Shown here one piece after another: positions 1 through 4,534 of a stretch of 5,732 nt of DNA (position 1 is its first letter; each line of letters starts with the position of its first letter). Source of the stretch: an uncultured Veillonellaceae bacterium (lineage in GTDB: Bacteria; Bacillota; Negativicutes; Veillonellales; Dialisteraceae); NCBI GenBank assembly GCA_958439155.1, contig CAUBUJ010000108.1, positions 1-5,732 on the forward strand, read 5' to 3'. Both the position numbers and the translations under genes were made by a program. The notes beneath the pieces are model-generated. The model worked only from the letters and a program-made list of their open reading frames with translations, was not told the origin of the DNA and did no database searches.

Positions 1-518
1 ACCCGGTCATTCATATCCACCACGCGGCCCCACACCACCCGGCGGGGATCGATGCCGAGAAGGTTGCCCTGCTGGATATGGTTGTCCACCATCGCCGCGA
101 GCAGATTGTGCGCCGCAGACACGGCGTGAATGTCCCCGGTGAAATGAAGATTGATGTCTTCCATAGGAAGCACCTGGGAATATCCGCCGCCGGCAGCGCC
201 GCCTTTCATGCCCATACAGGGACCAAGAGAAGGTTCGCGGAGACAGATCATCGCTTTCTTCCCCAATTTCGCCAGAGCCTGGCCGAGACCGACCGTGGTG
301 GTGGTCTTCCCTTCCCCGGCAGGCGTTGGCGAAATGGCTGTCACCAGAATGAGCTTCCCTTCCGGCTGGTTTTTCACGCGCTTCGTCATCGAGAGCGATA
401 CTTTGGCCTTGTAAGGACCGTAATTTTCAAGTTCCTCTTCATGAATTCCGATGGATGCCGCAATGTCACGGATCGGAGTCATTTCCGCTTTCTGCGCAAT
501 TTCAATATCGCTCAGCAT
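1..518 (-). CDS. fhs: Formate--tetrahydrofolate ligase, N-terminal part (runs off left edge)
   Basis: ATP-dependent ligation of formate to tetrahydrofolate, giving 10-formyl-THF for one-carbon metabolism in the cytosol. The first 172 residues are in the window; the family is about 555 residues long. Residues 65-72 (TPAGEGKT) are the nucleotide-binding P-loop, followed by TTTVGLGQAL. REPSLGP (94-100), the glycine-rich stretch KGGAAGGGYSQV (105-116), NLHFTGDIHA (123-132) and the NLL...DNH segment (138-147) are family hallmarks. The start at 516-518 is chosen because GGGAGG lies about 7 bases upstream. An in-frame ATG at 582-584 lies inside the leader hairpins, has no ribosome site and is rejected. 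The gene is preceded by its own promoter and attenuator-like leader, so it is probably transcribed separately from the reductase gene upstream. The identification is secure; the C-terminal two thirds cannot be checked. Confidence 0.97.
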   Translation of the reverse strand, partial: MLSDIEIAQKAEMTPIRDIAASIGIHEEELENYGPYKAKVSLSMTKRVKNQPEGKLILVTAISPTPAGEGKTTTTVGLGQALAKLGKKAMICLREPSLGPCMGMKGGAAGGGYSQVLPMEDINLHFTGDIHAVSAAHNLLAAMVDNHIQQGNLLGIDPRRVVWGRVVDMNDR

Positions 519-531
519 AGGTACCTCCCAT

Positions 532-573
532 AAAAAAACCGCCCGCCGGAAAGAAACTCTTCCTCCCTGCGGG
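532..573 (-). terminator. Intrinsic terminator in the fhs leader
   Basis: On the minus strand CCCGC (569-573) pairs with GCGGG (542-546). An inner GGAA/TTCC pairing (560-563 with 548-551) extends the stem, and seven U follow at 532-538. It lies downstream of the fhs promoter and ends only about 14 bases before the fhs start. It therefore acts on the fhs transcript itself, as in attenuation, rather than ending an upstream gene. Confidence 0.65.
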
Positions 574-583
574 TCATTCCGCA
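568..583 (-). promoter_or_regulatory. Alternative (anti-terminator) hairpin in the fhs leader
   Basis: TGCGG (579-583) can pair with CCGCA (568-572) around a six-base loop. The CCGC of the second arm is the same stretch that forms the 5' arm of the terminator at 542-573, so the two hairpins exclude each other. That is the arrangement of a transcription attenuator. I recognise no ligand-binding aptamer in the short space between promoter and hairpins. Confidence 0.45.
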
Positions 584-620
584 TCAGACAATCTTTGTCC
601 TCTATTCATGGATATATATC

Positions 621-649
621 ATTATATCATTCCTGATACGGTTTCGTAA
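621..649 (-). promoter_or_regulatory. Promoter of fhs
   Basis: Perfect -10 TATAAT (621-626) with an extended TG one base upstream (TGATATAAT). The candidate -35, TTACGA (644-649), is weak and sits 17 bases away. The expected transcript start is near 614, giving a leader of about 95 bases. An 8-base direct repeat (ATATCATT twice, 615-630) spans the -10 region. Confidence 0.7.
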
Positions 650-670
650 GTTGTAATTTCCTGAGAAACG

Positions 671-698
671 GGCTGATGGCTGTTAGCTGTTGGCTGTT
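671..698. repeat. Heptad array 1 (RGCTGTT type, four units)
   Basis: Four consecutive 7-base units: GGCTGAT, GGCTGTT, AGCTGTT, GGCTGTT. It lies in the non-coding gap upstream of fhs, directly before repeat element A. No open reading frame with a ribosome site covers it. Confidence 0.8.
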
Positions 699-703
699 GG
701 TGT

Positions 704-844
704 GCGTCATTGGAGCGGGGTGCAAAGTACAGAGCACAGAGCGCAGAGATCTGGTGCGCCGCTCCAAATCAAATAGGCGGCGAAATTTTATAAAAAGCCC
801 TTCCTTATTCAGACCTTAGGCCTTTGACCTGGCGCGAATGATGC
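704..844 (+). repeat. Dispersed repeat element, copy A (MITE-like)
   Basis: Related to copy C (4168-4328), which lies in the opposite orientation. The shared order is: GCGTCATTGGA end, a short heptad array (721-748, units ending CAGAG), the motif AGATCTGGTG, a hairpin (CGCCGC 757-762 with GCGGCG 777-782, loop containing AATCAAAT), the AT-rich block AAATTTTATAAAAAGCCC, TTCC, then a degraded far end AATGATGC (837-844) that mirrors the left end. No transposase gene is present, so at most it is a non-autonomous element. Boundaries are approximate. Confidence 0.75.
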
Positions 845-885
845 ACCATACCCATAGAAGACAGAAATGCCCAGATACCGGACAA

Positions 886-987
886 GAGTATAAGAGTTGA
901 GAGTTATGAGTTTAGAGGGGCGGTGCCGCCGCTTCAAATCAAATGGGCGGCGGAATTTTGACAGGCTCAGGTGCGGATGGGGTTCGG
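886..987 (+). repeat. Composite repeat, copy B (heptads plus hairpin core)
   Basis: A heptad array of about five units (GAGTATA, AGAGTTG, AGAGTTA, TGAGTTT, AGAGGGG; 886-920) leads into a hairpin core, CCGCCGC (926-932) with GCGGCGG (947-953) and loop motif AATCAAAT. This is the same core as in elements A and C. The flank GGCTCAGG...GGATGGGG matches repeat D (4359-4423, opposite orientation), which lacks the core. Together with A and heptad array 2 it fills the non-coding stretch 650-1042; I see no RNA gene there. Confidence 0.7.
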
Positions 988-1003
988 CAAAATGCCGGGT
1001 TGA

Positions 1004-1031
1004 GCGCTGACAGCTGACGGCTGACGGCTGA
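1004..1031. repeat. Heptad array 2 (RGCTGAC type, four units)
   Basis: Four 7-base units: GCGCTGA, CAGCTGA, CGGCTGA, CGGCTGA. The sequence is close to heptad array 1 at 671-698. It lies just beyond the terminator of the aldo/keto reductase gene. Confidence 0.8.
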
Positions 1032-1042
1032 TTTAGCGCAAT

Positions 1043-1070
1043 AAAAAAGACACATTCTTGCAACGTGTCT
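1043..1070 (-). terminator. Intrinsic terminator of the aldo/keto reductase gene
   Basis: On the minus strand AGACAC (1065-1070) pairs with GTGTCT (1048-1053), followed by TTTTTT (1043-1048). It begins about ten bases after the reductase stop codon. Confidence 0.85.
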
Positions 1071-1079
1071 GCCAAAGCC

Positions 1080-1889
1080 TCAAAAGGCAAAATGATGGGG
1101 ATCCGAGCCGAGACGCTGGCCCCGCTCCATCGCGTTCAGCGCGTCTACATCACGCTTTCTCAATTTAAAATCAAAAATCCTCAGGTTTTCTTCAATCCGC
1201 TCTTTGTGGACCGACTTGGGAATCACCACCATCCCCCGCTGCACATGCCAGCGGAGAACGACCTGTGCCGGGGTGCGGTCATATTTTTTCGCTATTTTCT
1301 GCACCACTTCGCTGCTGATCAGGTCATTGCCCCTGCCAAGAGGGCTGTAGGCTTCCGCAGTGATCCGTTCGCGGCGGCACGCCTCGAGAAGCTCGTTATT
1401 CTGAAAGGTCGGATGAGACTCGAACTGATCCACCTGGGGCTTGATATCCGCCACGCCCCGGAGAGACCGCAGATGGTCTTCCTCAAAATTAGAGACGCCG
1501 ATGGCCCGGCACCATCCTTCATGATAGAGCACCGTCAGATCCTCCCAGGCTTTCTCATACCCTTCTGCCGGCCAGTGGATCAGGTAAAGATCAATATAAT
1601 CGGTGCCCAGCTTTTTCAAACTCTCCATGAGAGCCGCTCTGGCCCGGCCGCGGCGTACATCGTCTGTCCAAAGCTTTGTTGTCAGAAAAATGTCTTCCCG
1701 CGGAATTCCGCTTGCCCGTATGCCCCGTCCAACGGCTTCTTCATTTCCATAAATAGCCGCCGTATCAATATGGCGGTATCCTGCCTGCAGGGCCCAGCGT
1801 ACAGCTTCTTCTGTGCTGGAACCGCTTTGCCAGACTCCCAGTCCGATCTGGGGAATCTTGACGCCGTTTTCCAATTGGAGCCACTCCAT
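1080..1889 (-). CDS. Aldo/keto reductase (AKR5-like, 2,5-diketo-D-gluconate reductase type)
   Basis: Soluble NADPH-dependent reductase of aldehydes and ketones. The catalytic tetrad is complete. Numbered from the upstream ATG at 1895, it is D44 and Y49 in HIDTAAIYGNE, K74 in TTKLW and H107 in YLIHWP (subtract two for the chosen start). AIGVSNF (131-137), YSPLGRG (183-189) and the C-terminal cofactor motif IPKSVHKERIEEN (225-237) are also family signatures. From the chosen start it is 269 residues, normal for the family. The substrate cannot be read from sequence. Start choice: AGGAGG at 1897-1902 is 7 bases from the ATG at 1889 but only one base from the ATG at 1893-1895, which would add two residues. 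It ends at a strong terminator and has its own likely promoter, about 106 bases after the TIM-barrel gene on the same strand. Co-transcription by readthrough is possible, but I see no functional link. Confidence 0.93.
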   Translation of the reverse strand: MEWLQLENGVKIPQIGLGVWQSGSSTEEAVRWALQAGYRHIDTAAIYGNEEAVGRGIRASGIPREDIFLTTKLWTDDVRRGRARAALMESLKKLGTDYIDLYLIHWPAEGYEKAWEDLTVLYHEGWCRAIGVSNFEEDHLRSLRGVADIKPQVDQFESHPTFQNNELLEACRRERITAEAYSPLGRGNDLISSEVVQKIAKKYDRTPAQVVLRWHVQRGMVVIPKSVHKERIEENLRIFDFKLRKRDVDALNAMERGQRLGSDPHHFAF

Positions 1890-1896
1890 ACACATT

Positions 1897-1902
1897 CCTC
1901 CT
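1897..1902 (-). promoter_or_regulatory. Ribosome binding site that decides the reductase start
   Basis: AGGAGG lies 7 bases before the ATG at 1889 and a single base before the ATG at 1895. A second purine run (GAGGAG, 1906-1911) would suit the upstream ATG. It would, however, be largely untranscribed if the -10 box at 1913-1918 is used. Confidence 0.6.
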
Positions 1903-1912
1903 TTTCTCCTCT

Positions 1913-1921
1913 ATTATATCA
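1913..1921 (-). promoter_or_regulatory. Candidate promoter of the aldo/keto reductase gene
   Basis: Extended -10 TGATATAAT (TATAAT at 1913-1918). It shares the 11-base string AATGATATAAT with the fhs promoter. No convincing -35 is seen. Transcription would start near 1906, leaving a leader of only about 17 bases that keeps the AGGAGG site. Confidence 0.5.
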
Positions 1922-1995
1922 TTTCCCCCTTTTATGTTTTTATCTGTTAGTATATATAGAAAATAAGTATAGCACCCCTGACGGCAGGCATATCC

Positions 1996-2961
1996 TCACC
2001 AGAAACGGGAAGCGTCCCTGCCGGCAAGGCCCGCTGCCTGCATCTGCCCCGCTGCTTTGGCCGCCGCTTCCGCAAATGTGGCGCCGAAAAGCTCATTCAC
2101 CACAAAAGAAGGGCGGATCGCTTCCAGAATGTGCCGGGCTGCCCCGGTCGCGAAAGGACGGTGCTGGTCAATCTGGGAAATATGGCGGAGCAGTGTCTCC
2201 ATAGTGCATCCTGCAGGGTACTCCCGAGGAAAAGACCGCTGGTACGCCCCGGAAAGGGAGCAGCTCAGATGGACGCCCTGGATGAGGAAAGCGAGACTGC
2301 CAAGCCGGCGGACCATGGAGGTAATATACCGCGCTCCCTCTTCTTCCGAGCAAAGCGCCGGATTGGTATTCATGAAATGGCCCGTGTCGAACATGATCCC
2401 CGTATGGGCCTCGTCATCCACGGCGCGGAAGAAAAAATCCACTTTCTCCGGCTCCATATGGAACAGACCGGGCCAGAAAATATTCTCAAAGAGCACCCGC
2501 GTCCCGTCCGGAATGAGATCGGCGCAAGCATGGTATACTTCGGCGCTGGCGGTGAGCACTTCTTCATCGGTATAGTGAAATTTCCAGGTCCACGCCTCTT
2601 CCGGGGTCGATTCCTGCACATGCCACACGAGATATTCCGGTTCTTCCACGAGCGCCGCGCGGATATTGGCGCGGATCTGGTCAATCCATGCATCAGGCGT
2701 CACGCCTCCATAGCAGCGGCGTACTTCCTCCGGCGAGGAAAATAAACGGCGGAGACCTTCTTGATTGTTCCGGTAAAAATCCATCCAGTACGGCCAGTAC
2801 CGGAGATGCACGCCCCTGGTAATATGGGTAAAAGGATGCGCTGCCGGCGTATCTCCATAAATGAGATTTTCCACGCCGTCCAATCCGTTCTCCCTGAGAA
2901 TCTCCCCTATCTCTTCTTCCTTGTCGCCGGGCATGCGGTAATAACTGACAAGCCGCTTCAT
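1996..2961 (-). CDS. TIM-barrel protein under a B12-type riboswitch; candidate cobamide-remodelling phosphodiesterase (CbiR-like)
   Basis: A 321-residue soluble protein of the xylose isomerase-like/AP endonuclease 2 TIM-barrel superfamily. Candidate metal ligands sit at strand ends in the expected order: H114 (LVWHVQE), E159 (VLFEN), D192 and H195 (FDTGHFM), H231 (GVHLS) and E290 (VVNELFG). There is no signal peptide. The start at 2961 follows AGGAGG by four bases; an in-frame ATG 15 bases upstream overlaps that ribosome site and is rejected. The leader carries a cobalamin-riboswitch-like aptamer and a terminator, so expression is probably turned off by a B12 cofactor. The known cobamide enzyme of this superfamily is CbiR (Akkermansia), which hydrolyses the phosphoribosyl bond in the cobamide nucleotide loop and starts lower-ligand exchange. 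CbiR identity is inferred from fold plus riboswitch context, not from alignment. The alternative is an unrelated sugar-phosphate isomerase or epimerase. Confidence 0.9.
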   Translation of the reverse strand: MKRLVSYYRMPGDKEEEIGEILRENGLDGVENLIYGDTPAAHPFTHITRGVHLRYWPYWMDFYRNNQEGLRRLFSSPEEVRRCYGGVTPDAWIDQIRANIRAALVEEPEYLVWHVQESTPEEAWTWKFHYTDEEVLTASAEVYHACADLIPDGTRVLFENIFWPGLFHMEPEKVDFFFRAVDDEAHTGIMFDTGHFMNTNPALCSEEEGARYITSMVRRLGSLAFLIQGVHLSCSLSGAYQRSFPREYPAGCTMETLLRHISQIDQHRPFATGAARHILEAIRPSFVVNELFGATFAEAAAKAAGQMQAAGLAGRDASRFW

Positions 2962-3021
2962 AGGCCCTCCTTTCATGGAAAAATATTTCCGTTTCACAGC
3001 GCCGGCCATCCGGTGCTTTCC

Positions 3022-3063
3022 AAATAGAAAAGGACCCCTCATCGCGGTGCGACAGGCGTCCTT
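3022..3063 (-). terminator. Riboswitch expression platform: intrinsic terminator before the TIM-barrel gene
   Basis: On the minus strand AAGGAC (3058-3063) pairs with GTCCTT (3030-3035), with an inner TCGC/GCGA stem (3049-3052 with 3042-3045) around a three-base loop. The U-rich tail TTTTCTATTT ends at 3022. It lies between the aptamer and the gene start at 2961, the usual place for a ligand-controlled terminator. Confidence 0.75.
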
Positions 3064-3079
3064 CCTTTTTCCGCAGCTG

Positions 3080-3098
3080 CGAAGGGTTGGCCCCTTCG
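3080..3098 (-). promoter_or_regulatory. Accessory hairpin between aptamer and terminator
   Basis: CGAAGGG (3092-3098) pairs perfectly with CCCTTCG (3080-3086) around the loop GCCAA. It sits just after the closing stem of the aptamer, where cobalamin riboswitches carry the hairpin whose loop makes a kissing contact with the aptamer core. That role here is inferred from position only. Confidence 0.5.
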
Positions 3099-3102
3099 TT
3101 TT

Positions 3103-3227
3103 GAAAACGGCGCGCTGGCTCACGTCCCTGCAGACCGCCGCCTTGCGAAGGCTTCCTTTCCGGATGGCGGCCCGCTCTTCTCACAGCTGAAGGGCAGCTC
3201 CGGATTTCCACCGGATTCCCCGTTTTC
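3103..3227 (-). ncRNA. Cobalamin-riboswitch-like aptamer (short, divergent)
   Basis: Read on the minus strand, the core GGGAATCCGGTGG, AAATCCGGAGCTGCCC and CAGCTGTGA follows the cobalamin riboswitch consensus (GGGAA-CCGGTG-AAATCCGG-GCTGCCC-ACTGTGA) closely. GAAAACGG (3220-3227) pairs exactly with CCGTTTTC (3103-3110), closing the aptamer as stem P1. An inner arm, GGCCGCC with GGCGGTC, encloses GCCTT/AAGGC. Oddities: about 125 nt long against the more usual 180-200, the CCCCCGCAA segment is shortened to CCCTTCAG, and the B12 box reads AGCCAGCGCGCC, lacking the usual GAGACCTG part. It precedes a terminator and the TIM-barrel gene. Confidence 0.85.
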
Positions 3228-3239
3228 ATAGATATGTGT

Positions 3240-3268
3240 ATTGTACCATGTTTCTTCCCCGCGGTCAC
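3240..3268 (-). promoter_or_regulatory. Promoter of the riboswitch/TIM-barrel transcript
   Basis: -10 TACAAT (3240-3245), extended as TGGTACAAT. A -35 GTGACC (3263-3268) matching four of six consensus bases lies 17 bases away. The -35 contains the TGA stop codon of truA. The start near 3233 places the P1 stem of the aptamer at the 5' end of the RNA. Confidence 0.65.
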
Positions 3269-4011
3269 TCGCCGCGGCTGTACTGCACCGACAGGAGAGT
3301 CAGTCCCTGAGGCGGCGCGGTAAATCCTGCCGCCTTCCGGTCCCGGGCGGCGAGAATGGCGGGGATATCGTCCGCTTTCTTTTTTCCTTCCCCTACTTCT
3401 ACGAGCGTACCTGTCATGATGCGCACCATCCCCTGGAGAAAACCGTCTCCCTTAAAATCAATGAGAAGTTCTCCCTGCCGTTCTTTAAAATCAATGGCCA
3501 GAATCGTCCGCTCCGCGGATTTTTTCATTTTCTTATTGCTGCAGAAACTGGTGAAATCGTGCGTTCCCAGAAGGTGCGCCGCAGCCTTCCGCATGGCATC
3601 CACGCGGAGAGGCTTTCCATACTGCCACACAAAGCGGCGGGCAAATACATTTTTCGCGCTTCCTCCGCGGATGCGGTAGCGGTACACTTTGGCCACCGCG
3701 GAAAAACGGCTGTGAAAGCGTTCTGCCGCCTCCCGCACGTGACACACCGCGATATCATCAGGGAGCGCCTCATTGAGACACCGTTCCAGCTCACCGGAAG
3801 GCATCTCCTGGTGAAGACGCACATTGGCGGTCTGCCCCGCGGCGTGCACCCCCGCGTCCGTCCGTCCTGCGCCGGTGACCTCCGCTTTTTCCCCTGTCAC
3901 TTTTTCAATAGCCCCTTCCAGTTTCCCCTGTATGGTATTGTCCGTCCGGGTCTGGCGCTGCCATCCTTCATAGCGCGTCCCGTCATACTGCACGATCATC
4001 CGGTAATTCAT
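3265..4011 (-). CDS. truA: tRNA pseudouridine synthase A (positions 38-40)
   Basis: Converts uridine to pseudouridine at positions 38, 39 and 40 in the tRNA anticodon arm; cytosolic. The protein is 248 residues, normal for TruA. The catalytic aspartate is D52 in GRTDAGVHA (49-57). YDGTRYEGWQRQ (9-20), NTIQGKLE (25-32), FHSRFSAVAKVYRYR (99-113), GDGFLQGMVRIMTG (188-201) and APPQGLTL (232-239) are the other family blocks. The start at 4011 has AGGAGG five bases upstream. An in-frame extension to 4107 would run through the promoter and ribosome site and is rejected. In many Firmicutes truA sits after ribosomal protein and ECF transporter genes; here it is alone, with its own promoter. Its last codons overlap the promoter of the downstream riboswitch. 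Confidence 0.97.
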   Translation of the reverse strand: MNYRMIVQYDGTRYEGWQRQTRTDNTIQGKLEGAIEKVTGEKAEVTGAGRTDAGVHAAGQTANVRLHQEMPSGELERCLNEALPDDIAVCHVREAAERFHSRFSAVAKVYRYRIRGGSAKNVFARRFVWQYGKPLRVDAMRKAAAHLLGTHDFTSFCSNKKMKKSAERTILAIDFKERQGELLIDFKGDGFLQGMVRIMTGTLVEVGEGKKKADDIPAILAARDRKAAGFTAPPQGLTLLSVQYSRGE

Positions 4012-4051
4012 GTTTCCCTCCTGTGCCCCGCCTGGGCAGGGACTTTTTCTC

Positions 4052-4060
4052 ATTATAGCA
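4052..4060 (-). promoter_or_regulatory. Promoter of truA (extended -10)
   Basis: TGCTATAAT on the minus strand, with TATAAT at 4052-4057. I find no good -35; the TG extension may compensate. The expected start near 4045 gives a leader of about 34 bases. Confidence 0.55.
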
Positions 4061-4067
4061 CAGGAAA

Positions 4068-4096
4068 GTTCCCAGGCGCCGCATAGACTGGGGAAC
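4068..4096. repeat. Inverted repeat over the -35 region of the truA promoter
   Basis: GTTCC plus CAG on one side pairs with CTG plus GGAAC on the other (eight pairs, one bulged base). It lies immediately upstream of the truA -10 and covers the -35 position. It could be an operator or a decayed terminator; no U-tract follows on either strand. Confidence 0.4.
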
Positions 4097-4167
4097 TTGG
4101 GCGTCAAGCTCTATGATCACTGAGACTGCTTCATCGGCGGAGAGGTCTAAGGTCTGGGACGGATGGA

Positions 4168-4328
4168 GCATCATTGGAGCGAAGTGCGGAGTCTGGAGTC
4201 TGGAGTCTGAAGTCTGAAGAGGAAAGCGGAAGGGCTTTTTATAAAATTTCGCCGCCCATTTGATTCGGGGCGGCGCACCAGATCTCTGCATTTTGCACTC
4301 TGCACCCTGCGCCCCGTTCCAATGACGC
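4168..4328 (-). repeat. Dispersed repeat element, copy C (MITE-like, inverted ends)
   Basis: Opposite orientation to copy A (704-844). Its ends are inverted repeats: TCATTGGAGCGAAGTGC (4171-4187) against the reverse complement of 4309-4325, with 13 of 17 positions identical. Inside are a heptad array (4191-4218), the block GGGCTTTTTATAAAATTT, a hairpin of seven pairs (CGCCGCC 4250-4256 with GGCGGCG 4269-4275), CACCAGATCT, and a second heptad array (about 4284-4312). There is no coding potential and no clear target-site duplication. Confidence 0.75.
4191..4218. repeat. Heptad array 3 (GTCTGRA, four units)
   Basis: GTCTGGA twice, then GTCTGAA twice: four exact 7-base units within element C. 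A similar GAGGTCT, AAGGTCT pair lies just upstream at 4142-4155. Confidence 0.85.
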
Positions 4329-4358
4329 GCTGCCCGTACTCGCCCGCCATCCTATTAC

Positions 4359-4423
4359 AAAAAAGCCCATGCGGCGCCTGAGCATCCGCCCCTCTCAGCT
4401 CTCAACTTTCAATTCTTATTCCC
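4359..4423 (-). repeat. Composite repeat, copy D (core-less relative of copy B)
   Basis: On the minus strand a degenerate heptad array (4389-4423, ending AGAGGGG) runs into GCGGATGCTCAGG...CGCATGGGC and a run of six T (4359-4364). This matches the flanks of copy B but lacks the AATCAAAT hairpin core. The GC-rich stretch followed by TTTTTT could act as a weak leftward terminator. With element C it accounts for the long non-coding gap between truA and the exported-protein gene. Confidence 0.6.
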
Positions 4424-4454
4424 TTCATTTCCCTGCCTCCCCGTCGGGCGGATA

Positions 4455-4463
4455 TGGTATAAT
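4455..4463 (+). promoter_or_regulatory. Promoter of the exported protein/aminopeptidase pair
   Basis: Extended -10 TGGTATAAT with TATAAT at 4458-4463. No recognisable -35. Transcription would start near 4470, leaving a leader of about 65 bases. Confidence 0.6.
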
Positions 4464-4487
4464 ACAAAGAGCTTCTTATTTATATGT

Positions 4488-4516
4488 GGGAAGCGCGGGA
4501 GTGCCCCGCCTTTCCC
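4488..4516 (+). promoter_or_regulatory. 5' leader hairpin of the exported-protein gene
   Basis: GGGAAG-C-GCGGG pairs with CCCGC-C-TTTCCC around a five-base loop: 11 pairs with one C/C mismatch. It ends 18 bases before the start codon and has no U-tract, so it is not a terminator. A role in mRNA stability or translation control is possible. Confidence 0.55.
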
Positions 4517-4534
4517 CGGAAAGAGAGTGATCTT

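Noticed and set aside
532..614. ZTP (pfl) or THF riboswitch in the fhs leader
   Set aside because: Such elements are common before fhs, but the space between promoter and terminator is short and I cannot find the conserved aptamer blocks of either class. Only the GGCGGGCGG-plus-U terminator arm looks superficially similar.
671..1031. CRISPR array
   Set aside because: Repeats are 7-base tandem units and non-identical elements, with no regular 25-37 bp repeats separated by unique spacers and no cas gene.
809..1090. Minus-strand open frame of 93 codons in the repeat-rich gap
   Set aside because: It begins inside the reductase gene, runs through its terminator and heptad arrays, and has no ribosome site.
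1966..1990. Terminator after the TIM-barrel gene
   Set aside because: Only a four-pair CCTG/CAGG stem is present and no U-tract directly follows, so transcript ending there is not supported.
1065..2204. Long plus-strand open frame (379 codons)
   Set aside because: It is the antisense shadow of the aldo/keto reductase and the end of the TIM-barrel gene, with no family resemblance and no ribosome site.
2962..3123. N-terminal extension of the TIM-barrel gene to 3123
   Set aside because: The extension would translate the riboswitch terminator and accessory hairpin. The ATG at 2961 has its own AGGAGG site.
3241..4086. Plus-strand open frame (281 codons)
   Set aside because: Antisense shadow of truA, whose conserved motifs establish the minus strand as coding.
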